Source: Flavobacteriales bacterium 33_180_T64 (lineage in GTDB: Bacteria > Bacteroidota > Bacteroidia > Flavobacteriales > Flavobacteriaceae). Taken from it: a DNA stretch of 64,000 nucleotides. The translations under genes and the position numbers were made by a program. Location of the stretch: positions 62,001 through 126,000 of the forward strand of contig MAAQ01000017.1 in the NCBI GenBank assembly GCA_002162685.1, read 5' to 3'. Under the pieces are notes generated by a model. The model ran no database searches. It saw only the letters and a list, made by a program, of their open reading frames with translations, and was not told where the DNA came from. Of this stretch, positions 1 to 9,063 are shown piece after piece. Each line of letters opens with the position of its first letter. Within the stretch, counting starts at the first letter, position 1.

Positions 1-408
1 TTCTAAGGGTTGGTAACGTTTATATAAATATATGTCTTTATTAGCATTTATAATTAACAAATGCGTGTCACTTGCTTCTAAAATGGTTTCTTTCCAATTA
101 GAGTAAGCTGTTTTATAATATACGTTAAGGCTATCATTTTCGATTTTTATACTGAAAGTTTCTACGCTTTTAGAACTTTCAAATTTCCCCATTAGATTTG
201 GTTTTATTTTTTTTCGAAACCCTGTTAAGCTATCAGAGACTTCGATATAATCTATAGTATCATTATAATTATAGTCTTTTTTTTCTCCATTATGAAGTAT
301 AACTTCATCAATTTCCCAATAGCCATCTACAAATGCGATGTAAGTTTTAGGATCGCTAGAGCAACTAAAAGTAGTTGCTATGGCGAGTAAAATTAGAAGT
401 TTTTTCAT
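1..408 (-). CDS. Lipocalin-like lipoprotein, partial (C-terminus beyond the window edge)
   Basis: Reading leftward from an ATG at 408, 136 codons are open and run off the window edge. The N-terminus is a lipoprotein signal: [18 protein letters not shown], with the lipobox cysteine at residue 17. The mature part is rich in short strand-like stretches ([16 protein letters not shown]) compatible with the small lipocalin-like proteins often found beside recF in Flavobacteriaceae; that family call is inference from context and texture. The ATG overlaps the recF stop (ATGA), so it is probably co-transcribed downstream of recF. Function unknown. Confidence 0.75.
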   Translation of the reverse strand, partial: MKKLLILLAIATTFSCSSDPKTYIAFVDGYWEIDEVILHNGEKKDYNYNDTIDYIEVSDSLTGFRKKIKPNLMGKFESSKSVETFSIKIENDSLNVYYKTAYSNWKETILEASDTHLLIINANKDIYLYKRYQPLE

Positions 409-1484
409 AGTTTAAAAATCTTATAAGATTGATGAATTTGCTTGACTATAGTTTCGGTGCGTTCGGCATGGGTATCACTAATAAATAGTTGTCCGAAGTC
501 ATCATTATCAACTAGACTAATAATTTGTGCCACGCGATTTTCATCTAACTTATCAAAGATATCATCAAGTAAAAGTAGAGGTGTAACACCATTTTGTTGT
601 TTTATAAAATCGAATTGGGCTAATTTTAATGCAATCAAAAATGATTTTTGCTGGCCTTGACTTCCAAACTTTTTAATAGGATACGTATCAATTTCAAAAT
701 TGAGATCGTCTTTATGTATTCCAACACTTGTATACTGCAACGCTTTATCTTTATTGATCGTTTTAGCTAAGAGCGTTTGCAAGTTATTTTCAAACAAATC
801 ACTTTTATAATTTAAGTTTACCGTTTCGTTATTATTACTTATAGCTTCATAACGTGTTTTAAAAATTGGAACAAATGTTTCTAAAAAAGCTTCACGTGTT
901 TTAAAAACCTCACTTCCGTAACTATTTAACTGTTCGTTGTAAACCTCTAGTGTTTGTGCATTAAAGGTATTGTTGAGTGCGAAGTATTTAAGTAGAGCGT
1001 TACGTTGCGATAAGATTTTATTGTAATTAATAAGGTTGCTTAAATAGGTTTTATCACTTTGTGAAATCACACTATCTATAAATTTTCGACGAGTATCACT
1101 CCCTTCGATAATTAAATCACGATCTGCAGGTGAAATAATAACTAATGGAATACACCCAATATGGTCACTAAATTTCTCGTAGGCTTTAGCATTGCGTTTG
1201 ATGACTTTCTTTTGTCCACGTTTTAAAGAGACTACAATTTTTTCGGTTTTGTCATTTTTACTAAAAATACCATCCACAACAAAAAAGTCCTCATCGTGTT
1301 TTATATTTTGTGTTGCTACAGGATTAAAGTAGCTTTTTCCGAAGGATAAATGATAAATAGCATCTAGAACATTGGTTTTGCCTACACCATTTGAGCCAAC
1401 AAAGCAGTTAATTTTTGCATCAAACTCGAATTCTTGACTTTCAAAATTTTTGTAATTAACTAAGCTTAACGTGTTTAATATCAT
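405..1484 (-). CDS. recF: DNA replication/repair protein RecF
   Basis: RecF is a cytoplasmic SMC-like ATPase that binds gapped DNA and helps load RecA with RecO and RecR. The 359-residue protein is the usual length. Visible motifs are Walker A GSNGVGKT at residues 30-37, the ABC-type signature GSQGQQKS near residue 275, and Walker [10 protein letters not shown] at 303-311. The start is an ATG, and the gene overlaps the next gene downstream by four bases (ATGA). It is divergent from the TPR gene at 1606. Confidence 0.97.
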   Translation of the reverse strand: MILNTLSLVNYKNFESQEFEFDAKINCFVGSNGVGKTNVLDAIYHLSFGKSYFNPVATQNIKHDEDFFVVDGIFSKNDKTEKIVVSLKRGQKKVIKRNAKAYEKFSDHIGCIPLVIISPADRDLIIEGSDTRRKFIDSVISQSDKTYLSNLINYNKILSQRNALLKYFALNNTFNAQTLEVYNEQLNSYGSEVFKTREAFLETFVPIFKTRYEAISNNNETVNLNYKSDLFENNLQTLLAKTINKDKALQYTSVGIHKDDLNFEIDTYPIKKFGSQGQQKSFLIALKLAQFDFIKQQNGVTPLLLLDDIFDKLDENRVAQIISLVDNDDFGQLFISDTHAERTETIVKQIHQSYKIFKL

Positions 1485-1578
1485 AAAACTAATAGGAATA
1501 TTCTTATTAAGATGGCTTTTATTGTAAGAGGAAGTAAAAATAACAAATAAATTACCTTTTAAATCCCAATAAAAATTT

Positions 1579-1586
1579 TATTTTTG
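1579..1586 (+). promoter_or_regulatory. Promoter -7 box TATTTTTG for the TPR/ribH operon
   Basis: TATTTTTG matches the Bacteroidota consensus TAnnTTTG exactly and lies 20 bases before the ATG at 1606. A T-rich TTT about 18-19 bases upstream stands where TTG would be expected. Only the -7 element is strong. Confidence 0.55.
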
Positions 1587-1605
1587 CGGGCACAAATACA
1601 GAATT

Positions 1606-2370
1606 ATGGCAACATATAAGAAAAGAGGATACAAACCTAAAACTGAAAAAGAAAAGGTTGAGAATATTGAAGAAAGTTCAACAACTGCGGAAGTATTTAA
1701 TACCTTAGATGAAGGTGCTAATAAAGCAGAGGATTGGGTTGGAAATAACCAAAAAGGTATTTTCGTTATTATAGGTTTAGCAGCAGTGATTGCTTTAGGA
1801 TATTTAGGGTATAAGAAATTTATGGCTGAGCCTAATGCTATTGAAGCCATGAATGAAATGTACACAGCTCAAAAGTATTTTGATGAAGCTGTTGTTGGAA
1901 CAAACAAAGATTCATTATATAATTTAGCACTTAATGGTGGTGAAGGAAAATATGGTTTAGTAGATATCGTAAATGAATATGGGAGTACTCCTGCAGGGAA
2001 TTTAGCTAACTATTACGCTGGTATAGCATATTTGAATACTAAAGATTATACAAATGCTGTAAAGTATTTAAGTGATTTCAGTACTGATGATGCTGTTTTA
2101 GGTCCTATAGCTAAAGGCGCTGTTGGTGATGCATTTGTACAATTAAATCAATTAGATGAAGCTTTTGGATACTATGAGCAAGCCATCAAAGCATCTACAA
2201 ATGATTATACTACACCTATGTATTTGTTTAAAGCGGCAAATGTTGCTCAAACATTAGGAAAGGCAGATAAAGCATTAGAATATTATAAAAGAATTAAATC
2301 TGAATTTTCAAAATCAGATCAAGCTAAGAATATAGAAACCTTTATTGGTAGAGCAGAAGGAAGCAAATAA
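1606..2370 (+). CDS. Membrane-anchored tetratricopeptide repeat protein
   Basis: 254 residues. A charged N-terminal segment (about 1-48) is followed by one transmembrane helix at about 51-69 and a C-terminal TPR region (pairs such as NLANYYAGIAYLNTKDYTNA and DAFVQLNQLDEAFGYYEQAI). The topology resembles YfgM-like ancillary proteins of the secretion machinery, but that is only an architectural comparison. It sits one base before ribH and is probably co-transcribed with it. The role is probably protein-protein scaffolding at the inner membrane; partners are unknown. Confidence 0.85.
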   Translation: MATYKKRGYKPKTEKEKVENIEESSTTAEVFNTLDEGANKAEDWVGNNQKGIFVIIGLAAVIALGYLGYKKFMAEPNAIEAMNEMYTAQKYFDEAVVGTNKDSLYNLALNGGEGKYGLVDIVNEYGSTPAGNLANYYAGIAYLNTKDYTNAVKYLSDFSTDDAVLGPIAKGAVGDAFVQLNQLDEAFGYYEQAIKASTNDYTTPMYLFKAANVAQTLGKADKALEYYKRIKSEFSKSDQAKNIETFIGRAEGSK

Positions 2371-2371
2371 T

Positions 2372-2854
2372 ATGGCTACTGCAAATCACAATTTATCAAA
2401 CTACGATAAAAACACAATCCCAAACGCGAATAATTTTCGGTTTGGGATTGTTGTTTCTGAATGGAATGACATTATTACTAATGGGCTTTTTCAAGGTGCT
2501 TACGATGCATTAATTGATTGTGGAGCCTTACCAGAAAACATTATCAAATGGGATGTTCCTGGGAGTTTTGAGCTTATCTACGGAAGCAAAAAAATGATCG
2601 AACAGCAAGTCGATGCTGTTATTGCTATTGGATGTGTAATTCAAGGTGAAACAAAACATTTTGACTTTGTTTGCGACGGTGTTACACAAGGAATAAAAGA
2701 CTTAAACATATCTTCAGATACACCTGTTATTTTTTGTGTGCTTACCGATAATACTATGCAACAATCTATAGATCGTTCAGGAGGGAAACATGGTAATAAG
2801 GGAACTGAAGCTGCTATTGCTGCTATTAAAATGGCAGACCTACGTCGTAAGTAA
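2372..2854 (+). CDS. ribH: 6,7-dimethyl-8-ribityllumazine synthase
   Basis: RibH condenses 5-amino-6-ribitylamino-uracil with 3,4-dihydroxy-2-butanone 4-phosphate, the penultimate step of riboflavin synthesis, and forms icosahedral or pentameric shells. The 160 residues contain the family landmarks: FGIVVSEWND at the N-terminus, GSFELIYGSKKM, VIQGETKHFDFVCDGV with the catalytic histidine, and GGKHGNKGTEAA. I chose the ATG at 2372, one base after the TPR stop; an in-frame upstream start at 2345 would add residues that overlap the TPR gene and lack family similarity. No FMN riboswitch is visible. Confidence 0.97.
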   Translation: MATANHNLSNYDKNTIPNANNFRFGIVVSEWNDIITNGLFQGAYDALIDCGALPENIIKWDVPGSFELIYGSKKMIEQQVDAVIAIGCVIQGETKHFDFVCDGVTQGIKDLNISSDTPVIFCVLTDNTMQQSIDRSGGKHGNKGTEAAIAAIKMADLRRK

Positions 2855-3009
2855 TAGACACATTAACTTCTATTTAATATAAAATAAGAACATCTTATAT
2901 TTCTTAAATTATTTAAATGATAACAACTCGGATTTTAATATTTCTTAAGAAAGCCGTATTTGTTAACAATTTTTAAGGTTTCAACAACTATATTTCCTTG
3001 TATTTTCAG

Positions 3010-3017
3010 TACTTTTG
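3010..3017 (+). promoter_or_regulatory. Promoter -7 box TACTTTTG upstream of the small-protein/mutL operon
   Basis: TACTTTTG fits TAnnTTTG exactly and lies 26 bases before the TTG start at 3044. No clear TTG is present at the expected upstream spacing, so only the -7 element supports it. Confidence 0.5.
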
Positions 3018-3043
3018 AACTATAACATAGACTAGTTTTAAGA

Positions 3044-3256
3044 TTGTTTCAACAGCGAAAAAATAAGCACTTTAATTATACCCCAAGACATCTTAGAGAT
3101 TCTAAAGAAGATGAAGATATTAAAACACATTGGGAATCTGTAAGACGTCAAAGCAAATACAAAGGTAAACGTAGTGTTTCTATTGTTATGCTTTTAGTAA
3201 TTTTAGGTATGATAATTGCAATATGGTTTATTTTAACTCATTACGAAATATCATAG
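3044..3256 (+). CDS. Small single-pass membrane protein, paralogue of the next gene
   Basis: 70 residues starting at a TTG; no ATG is available in frame upstream. A basic N-terminal motif (RKNKHFNYTPRHL) is followed by charged residues and one C-terminal transmembrane helix at about 46-64. The motif is shared with the gene at 3261 (RKNKRYSYQPRYY), so the two look like paralogues. It lies four bases before that gene and heads the operon leading to mutL. Function unknown. Confidence 0.7.
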   Translation: MFQQRKNKHFNYTPRHLRDSKEDEDIKTHWESVRRQSKYKGKRSVSIVMLLVILGMIIAIWFILTHYEIS

Positions 3257-3260
3257 CATT

Positions 3261-3548
3261 ATGGGAATTTTAAACACAAGAAAAAATAAGAGATATAGTT
3301 ATCAACCTCGTTATTATAAAGGTGAAGGAAGTCCATATGAACTCAAACATAAGTTTGATGAATTTCGTGTTACTGTTAGTAGTAATAAAGGTTTGAAAAC
3401 TAAACTTAATAATGCTATTGAAGACTATAAACATAATAATGATAAAAGTGGTGCTAATCGTCGTGTATTGATTATCATTAGTGTTCTAATTCTGGTTTTT
3501 TTGTTTATTATAGATTTTGATTTATCCATATTCTCTTTTAAACGCTAA
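3261..3548 (+). CDS. Small membrane protein (family often mislabelled riboflavin synthase beta subunit)
   Basis: 95 residues: basic motif RKNKRYSYQPRYY near the N-terminus, a helical charged middle, and one transmembrane helix at about 69-87. Homologues in Flavobacteriaceae are often given a riboflavin synthase name, apparently from proximity to ribH; nothing in the sequence resembles lumazine or riboflavin synthase. The stop codon TAA ends at 3548 and shares its final A with the ATG of mutL, which implies translational coupling. Confidence 0.85.
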   Translation: MGILNTRKNKRYSYQPRYYKGEGSPYELKHKFDEFRVTVSSNKGLKTKLNNAIEDYKHNNDKSGANRRVLIIISVLILVFLFIIDFDLSIFSFKR

Positions 3549-5407
3549 TGGCAGACATTATTCAATTGTTACCCGATCATGTTGCAAATCAAATTGCAGC
3601 AGGTGAAGTTGTACAACGACCAGCATCGGTTGTAAAAGAATTATTAGAAAATTCTATTGATGCAGGAGCAAATTCAATAAAACTTATTGTTAAAGAAGCA
3701 GGAAAGACCTTAATTCAGATTATTGATAATGGTAAAGGGATGACTCCTACAGATGCGCGATTGAGTTTTGAACGTCATGCGACTTCAAAAATACGGTCTG
3801 CAGAAGATTTATTTAGTTTAAACACAAAAGGGTTTCGTGGAGAGGCACTTGCTAGTATTGCTGCAATTGCTCATGTTGAATTAAAAACGAAACAAGACCA
3901 GGATGAACTTGGGACACTTATAGAGATAGAAGGCAGCACCATAAGAAGCCAAGAAATGGTGGTTACACCAAGTGGAACCTCACTCTCAGTAAAAAACCTA
4001 TTTTTTAATATTCCAGCAAGACGTAATTTTTTAAAATCTAATAACGTCGAATTAAGACATATCGTTGATGAGTTTCATCGTGTTGCTTTAGCACATCCAG
4101 ATATTATCTTTGCAATGTATCATAATGGTAGTGAGAGTTTTAATCTTCCAGAGAGTAATTACCGACAACGAATTGTAAATATTTTTGGCGGAAAAACAAA
4201 TGAAAAACTCGTTCCTGTGGAAGAGGAGACAGAAGTTTTAAAAATATCAGGTTTTGTTGGTAAACCTGAATTTTCCAAGCGAACTAAAACCGAACAGTTT
4301 TTCTTTGTGAATAATCGATTTATTAAAAGTGCTTATCTCAATCATGCGATAAACTCTGCTTTCGAAGGGTTATTAAAAGAGGGGAGCCACCCAAGCTATT
4401 TTTTAAACCTTACTGTTGATCCTAAAACGATTGATATTAATATTCATCCTACAAAAACTGAGATCAAGTTTGATGACGAACACACGCTTTATGCAATTTT
4501 ACGTTCGTCTGTAAAGCATAGCCTGGGTCAATTTAATATTTCACCTGTATTAGACTTTGATCGTGATAACAATTTAGATACACCTTACGACTATAAAAGC
4601 AAGAATTCTTTAACACCAACAGTAGAAGTAGATCGTTCTTTTAACCCTTTTCAAGAGGAAAAAATTGGAGCTAAATCTGGTGGTTTTTCTGCCCCTTATA
4701 AAAAAGAATCTGCTAATCAATGGGAAAGTTTGTATGTTGGATTAGAATCTAAAGGCACTAGAACAGAACAGACGTTTAGTGAAGTAGAATTTGAAAGTGA
4801 ACCTAAAAACGCATCACTATTTTCTGAAGAGAAAGAAATTGAAACAACGCAAACCACATACCAACTTCATAATAAATACATTATAAGTACAATTAAGTCT
4901 GGCATGATGATTCTTGACCAAAATCGCGCACATCAACGTGTTTTATATGAAGGGTTTCTTAAGCATTTAACAGTTAAAGAAGCTGTAAGTCAGCAATTAT
5001 TATTTCCATTAAATCTAGAATTTTCTTCTACAGAAATGGAACCGATTCTACAATTAAAAGTAGACTTGGAGCATACTGGATTTGTGTTTTCATCGTTTAC
5101 AGATTCTAGTATAGAGATTACAGGTGTTCCAGTTAATGTTCCAGAAAGTGAAGTGTCTATTATTTTAGAACAATTGATAAGTGATGTAGAACAAGAAGTA
5201 CCAGATAGTAATTTTAGTGCCACCGATTTATTAGCAAAATCGATGTCAAAGAGTTTGGCTATTAAAACAGGACAATCCTTAACACGATTTGAGCAAGAGC
5301 ATTTGGTAAATAGTTTGTTTGCATGTAAGGAACCTTCGGTTTCACCAACAAATAGAGTCACATTTATAACAATGAGTGTTGATGATTTTGATAAAAAATT
5401 TATGTAA
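3548..5407 (+). CDS. mutL: DNA mismatch repair protein MutL
   Basis: MutL couples MutS mismatch recognition to strand removal. The 619-residue protein has an intact GHKL ATPase head: KELLENSIDAGA, DNGKGM, and GFRGEALASIAAIAH. The C-terminal dimerisation domain is present, but the endonuclease motif DQHA-x2-E-x4-E is altered to DQNRAHQRVLYE at about 457-468, and the usual C-terminal CPHGRP-like metal motif reads SPTNRV. The nuclease function seen in many bacterial MutL proteins is therefore probably absent here. The start overlaps the upstream stop by one base. Confidence 0.96.
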   Translation: MADIIQLLPDHVANQIAAGEVVQRPASVVKELLENSIDAGANSIKLIVKEAGKTLIQIIDNGKGMTPTDARLSFERHATSKIRSAEDLFSLNTKGFRGEALASIAAIAHVELKTKQDQDELGTLIEIEGSTIRSQEMVVTPSGTSLSVKNLFFNIPARRNFLKSNNVELRHIVDEFHRVALAHPDIIFAMYHNGSESFNLPESNYRQRIVNIFGGKTNEKLVPVEEETEVLKISGFVGKPEFSKRTKTEQFFFVNNRFIKSAYLNHAINSAFEGLLKEGSHPSYFLNLTVDPKTIDINIHPTKTEIKFDDEHTLYAILRSSVKHSLGQFNISPVLDFDRDNNLDTPYDYKSKNSLTPTVEVDRSFNPFQEEKIGAKSGGFSAPYKKESANQWESLYVGLESKGTRTEQTFSEVEFESEPKNASLFSEEKEIETTQTTYQLHNKYIISTIKSGMMILDQNRAHQRVLYEGFLKHLTVKEAVSQQLLFPLNLEFSSTEMEPILQLKVDLEHTGFVFSSFTDSSIEITGVPVNVPESEVSIILEQLISDVEQEVPDSNFSATDLLAKSMSKSLAIKTGQSLTRFEQEHLVNSLFACKEPSVSPTNRVTFITMSVDDFDKKFM

Positions 5408-5419
5408 TTAAGATAGAGT

Positions 5420-6211
5420 ATGATGAAAGTTACTGATACTGTTAAGCATTTAATAATCCTTAATGTTGTTTTTTGGATTGGGACACTTGTTGTTGGTCAA
5501 TATGGGGTTGTTTTTACAGATTTATTTGCGATGCACTTTCCATTAAGTGAGGGGTTTAAGCCTTGGCAAATACTTACTCATATGTTTATGCATGCTTCCT
5601 ATGCCAATATGGGAGGTGGTCCAAGCATTTTTTTCTTGCATATTTTGTTTAATATGCTTGGTGTGTGGATGTTTGGCTCTCCGTTAGAGCAAATGTGGGG
5701 AAGAAACAAATTCTTACTTTTTTATTTTTCATGTGGATTAGGAGCAACAATTTTGCCATTAGCAATTGATTATTATAATTTCTATTCTATTACTAGTGAA
5801 TTAATAAATACTGGTAAATATTCAATGGATTCTATTACGTCTGTTTTAGGAGAAGGTAAATATTATACAGATTGGAATACCATAATAGGAGAAGACAAAG
5901 TTAATAACCTATCGGCTATCTTTAATGGTTCAAGTTTAGGTGCTTCAGGTGCATTAATGGGCTTATTAGTCGCTTACGGAATGTCCTTTCCTGATAGTTC
6001 TTTAATGCTCATATTTTTGCCAATTCCAATCAAAGCAAAGTATTTTATTCCTTTATTGTTAGGTTACGAAATTATTTCTGGAATCGCAGGAGGAAGCTCA
6101 ATGTTTGGTTTTAATGTTGGACATTTTGCACATATTGGAGGAGCGCTTACAGGCTTTCTCTTAATGTGGTATTGGAAAAAAACACAGTTTAATAAAAACC
6201 GTTGGAATTAA
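5420..6211 (+). CDS. Rhomboid family intramembrane serine protease (first of two)
   Basis: 263 residues with about six transmembrane helices. Catalytic signatures are present: HxxxN (H74-ILF-N78) in TM2, GASG with the nucleophile Ser176, and the dyad His238 in GHFAHIGG. An unusually long loop (about 118-170) precedes the GASG helix. It follows mutL by 12 bases and overlaps the second rhomboid gene by one base. Rhomboids cleave membrane proteins within or next to the bilayer; the substrate is unknown. Confidence 0.93.
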   Translation: MMKVTDTVKHLIILNVVFWIGTLVVGQYGVVFTDLFAMHFPLSEGFKPWQILTHMFMHASYANMGGGPSIFFLHILFNMLGVWMFGSPLEQMWGRNKFLLFYFSCGLGATILPLAIDYYNFYSITSELINTGKYSMDSITSVLGEGKYYTDWNTIIGEDKVNNLSAIFNGSSLGASGALMGLLVAYGMSFPDSSLMLIFLPIPIKAKYFIPLLLGYEIISGIAGGSSMFGFNVGHFAHIGGALTGFLLMWYWKKTQFNKNRWN

Positions 6212-7089
6212 TGACATCGTTAACACACGACTTTAAAGATAAGTTTAAAAGCTTAAATATTTTTGAAAAAATCATAGCTGTAAATGTTTTGGTGTTTTTC
6301 ATTGGGTGGTTAATCCAAATTACTCAAGGGATTCCAAGAAGAACAACATTAACTTGGATAGAATTACCAAAAGATTTTCTTGATTTTATAGTAAAACCAT
6401 GGTCTATTATTACTTATGGATTTACACATTATGATTTTGTTCATCTTTTATTTAATATGCTGGTATTGTATTTTGTATCGAGAACTATGGTGAATTTATT
6501 TCCTAGTAAACAATCATTGAATATTTATTTCCTTGGAATAATTACAGGTGCTTTAGCCTATTTAGTTGTTTATAATATTATGCCTGAAAGTTTTTCTAGT
6601 AAAATAGGTCCACTAGTTGGTGCATCTGCTGGTGTAAATGCTTTATTGATATTTATCTGTACGTATATGCCAAATAGAGAAACGCGCTTTTTCTCTATAA
6701 GAATAAAGTTATGGTATATTGGAGTTGCCATTCTAGTTTTTGATCTTATAGGTTTATTTAGCGGCATTAATCAAGGAGGGAGAATAGCCCATTTAGGTGG
6801 GATATTATTAGGGTATCTTTATGCTAAACAACTGTTTAAAGGAAAAGATATTGGTGAAGGGTTTGGGAAATTTATGGATTATATAGCAAATATATTTAAG
6901 CCAAACGCAACACTTAAAACGGTTCATAAAAGCAAAAATAAATCATTTGCTGGTCATAATAAAGATGAGTTTAATAAGTTTAATAACCAGAAGAAAGTTG
7001 ACCTAATTCTAGATAAAATAAGCAAAAGTGGTTACGATAGTTTGACCAAAGAAGAAAAGTCTTTTTTATTTAAAGCAGGCAAAGATTAA
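6211..7089 (+). CDS. Rhomboid family intramembrane serine protease with C-terminal cytoplasmic tail (second of two)
   Basis: 292 residues from the ATG at 6211, which overlaps the preceding stop (TAATG); an in-frame TTG at 6202 is less likely. Visible motifs are HLLFNM in TM2, GASAG with the nucleophile serine at about residue 139, and AHLGG with the dyad histidine at about 194. A roughly 80-residue basic, helical C-terminal extension (including KKVDLILDKISKSGYDSLT) resembles the DUF6576 tail seen on rhomboids of this phylum. The tandem arrangement suggests a division of substrates. Confidence 0.93.
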   Translation: MTSLTHDFKDKFKSLNIFEKIIAVNVLVFFIGWLIQITQGIPRRTTLTWIELPKDFLDFIVKPWSIITYGFTHYDFVHLLFNMLVLYFVSRTMVNLFPSKQSLNIYFLGIITGALAYLVVYNIMPESFSSKIGPLVGASAGVNALLIFICTYMPNRETRFFSIRIKLWYIGVAILVFDLIGLFSGINQGGRIAHLGGILLGYLYAKQLFKGKDIGEGFGKFMDYIANIFKPNATLKTVHKSKNKSFAGHNKDEFNKFNNQKKVDLILDKISKSGYDSLTKEEKSFLFKAGKD

Positions 7090-7094
7090 TCTAT

Positions 7095-8114
7095 ATGCGC
7101 AAACTAAAAGGTTTTGAGAAACTTGTGTTTATCATCAATTCATTGATGGCATTTGCCTTGCTTTTATCTTATCTTTTACCTTATCTAGAGCCTAAAAAAT
7201 TTGCGTTTTTATCTGTTCTTAGTTTAGCGGTACCGTTTTTAATTCTCATTAATATTCTATTTGTTGTTTATTGGTTATTAAAAGTTAAAAAGCAATTATT
7301 AGTATCGCTTGTTGTTTTAGCAATTGGTTATAGCTATGTGTTTTCATTGTATAAGTTTTCTTCATCTAAAAAGGTTGATGATACTAAAAACCTTTCAATT
7401 ATGAATTATAATGTGAGGTTATTTAATGTTTTTGATTGGATAGATGACCCAGATTTAGAGCAAAATATATCCAGTTTTATTTCTAATGAAAAGCCAGATA
7501 TATTATGCATACAAGAGTATAGGCCAGATAAAGATATTGATCTTGATGGTTATAATAAATACGAGCATTTATCTGGAAATAAAGTAAAAAACGGACAAGC
7601 AATTTTAACAAAATTCCCTATTATAAATTCGGGTTCTATTGAATTTCCAAACACTTCAAATAATGCCATTTTTGCTGATATTGTGAGGGGAACAGATACC
7701 ATTCGTGTTTATAATGTGCATTTGCAATCATCTGGAATTGATCCAACAGTAGAAAAACTTGCAAAAGAGGATTCTGAAAACTTGTTCAATCGTGTGAGCT
7801 CAACATTTAAGATACAGCAATCGCAAGCAGAGTTATTTTTAAAGCATAAATCTGATTGCACATATCAGATGATTATTTGTGGTGATTTTAATAATACAGC
7901 ATATTCTTATGTCTACAAGGAAATCAAAGGCGATTTAAAAGACGCTTTTGTACAGGCAGGAAACGGTTTTGGTCGCACTTATGATTTTAAGTTTTTCCCA
8001 GTACGTATTGATTTTGTTTTAGTTGATAATGCATTTGAAATTAATGCTTTTAAAACATTTGATCTACACTACTCAGATCACTACCCAATTCTAGCTAAAG
8101 TAAAGCTACAGTAG
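7095..8114 (+). CDS. Endonuclease/exonuclease/phosphatase-fold protein with membrane-anchored N-terminus
   Basis: 339 residues. Three transmembrane helices lie within about 10-90, then an EEP-fold hydrolase domain: MNYNVRLFN, CIQEYRP with the metal-binding Glu, GDFNNT with the Asp/Asn pair, and YSDHYPI with the terminal Asp-His. This fold hydrolyses phosphodiesters or phosphomonoesters; the substrate cannot be told from sequence. The hydrolase domain is probably periplasmic. It follows the rhomboid genes by five bases and is probably last in the mutL operon; it converges on DUF6122 with a single base between the stops. Confidence 0.9.
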   Translation: MRKLKGFEKLVFIINSLMAFALLLSYLLPYLEPKKFAFLSVLSLAVPFLILINILFVVYWLLKVKKQLLVSLVVLAIGYSYVFSLYKFSSSKKVDDTKNLSIMNYNVRLFNVFDWIDDPDLEQNISSFISNEKPDILCIQEYRPDKDIDLDGYNKYEHLSGNKVKNGQAILTKFPIINSGSIEFPNTSNNAIFADIVRGTDTIRVYNVHLQSSGIDPTVEKLAKEDSENLFNRVSSTFKIQQSQAELFLKHKSDCTYQMIICGDFNNTAYSYVYKEIKGDLKDAFVQAGNGFGRTYDFKFFPVRIDFVLVDNAFEINAFKTFDLHYSDHYPILAKVKLQ

Positions 8115-8115
8115 T

Positions 8116-8424
8116 TTACATCATCCAACAATCAACTTGATCTGCAATGATGTGAATTAATAACCCTAGTCCTAAAACCCTGGTTTTCTTCAGAAAAGAT
8201 AATATAAGATAACCAGCAATAGCATAATAGGAGTGAAGGGGGTGAAAATGGATACTACATCTATTAGGATCAAACATTGGTGTTGCCAGTAAATGGTCTA
8301 AATCAATAATAAACGCAGATAGCATAATAATGTAGACTATGCTCCAATTCTTTTTAAAAAAGAACAATGAAATAACTAAAGGGAGTAGAAAATGAATCCC
8401 GTAATGAACAAAGGGCTGTAACAT
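8116..8424 (-). CDS. DUF6122 family membrane protein
   Basis: 102 residues, three or four hydrophobic helices, with a histidine/aspartate-rich core: HYGIHFLLP at the N-terminus, DLDHLLATPMFDP, HFHPLHSYYAI and HIIADQVDCWMM. The pattern of H and D residues at membrane edges suggests metal binding, as in membrane hydrolases of the YdjM type; that is inference. Its start shares a base with the WbqC stop, so the two are coupled. Confidence 0.8.
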   Translation of the reverse strand: MLQPFVHYGIHFLLPLVISLFFFKKNWSIVYIIMLSAFIIDLDHLLATPMFDPNRCSIHFHPLHSYYAIAGYLILSFLKKTRVLGLGLLIHIIADQVDCWMM

Positions 8425-9044
8425 TACAAGCTTAATGTTTGCGATTCGAGGTATAGTTCGGTATTTGGCCCTTCATTAAATAGCAAGTCTAAAATGCTAA
8501 GGTTAGATAAAAAACCAAGCTTATCATCAAATACTTGTGCATAAGGTTTGAAATCTTGGGATGTTTTTTTTCTACTGTTGGCTAAGCCTCTAGCATCAAG
8601 TAAGCTGTTTGGAATAATATCGTACTTCTCAGTTTTTGAATATTCAAATGGCAGTTGTAAGCACTCAAAAATAATGTCTAAACATTTAAAGTTAAAGTCC
8701 ATTATTGTATCTGCCTTCATTTCAAATAATGGCATTAAGTCATCAATATAGAATTCAAAAAAAGGAGATGTTCGATAGGCCGATTCTAGTGACTTTAGGT
8801 GCTGCGATTGCCAATTTTCAGTATTAAATATTTCGACTTCAGCGTATAGCTGTCTGTTTTTTTGAGAATAGCTAACAGGGACATTAAGATCTAATTTTCC
8901 ATTAGCACCACAAATTGAGCTTCTATTTCTATAAGTTTGTTTTTGGTAATTATCACAAACTTCAAAAATAATATGACTAGCCTGTCTCATCGCAACAAAA
9001 TGTGCGATACTAGGAAAATATGTAGGATGAATTAATACGTCCAT
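8424..9044 (-). CDS. WbqC family protein
   Basis: 206 residues matching the WbqC-like family: IHPTYFPSIAHFVAM near the N-terminus, then NRSSICGANGKLDLNVPV and a C-terminal aromatic-rich region. Members are linked to polysaccharide or lipid-carried glycan synthesis clusters, but no reaction is established from this sequence. It follows lepB by 19 bases in the same leftward operon. Confidence 0.85.
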   Translation of the reverse strand: MDVLIHPTYFPSIAHFVAMRQASHIIFEVCDNYQKQTYRNRSSICGANGKLDLNVPVSYSQKNRQLYAEVEIFNTENWQSQHLKSLESAYRTSPFFEFYIDDLMPLFEMKADTIMDFNFKCLDIIFECLQLPFEYSKTEKYDIIPNSLLDARGLANSRKKTSQDFKPYAQVFDDKLGFLSNLSILDLLFNEGPNTELYLESQTLSL

Positions 9045-9063
9045 CTATAGTTTTAAAAGCAAA

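Noticed and set aside
1578-1865. 95-codon leftward frame over the TPR gene start
   Set aside because: It is the complement of a well-supported gene with its own promoter and conserved domain texture.
2345-2371. Upstream start for ribH (adds nine residues)
   Set aside because: It would overlap the TPR gene and gives residues that do not fit the family's N-terminus; the ATG at 2372 is better placed.
2855-3043. FMN riboswitch near ribH
   Set aside because: The gap has no recognisable RFN element and lies after ribH, not before a rib operon.
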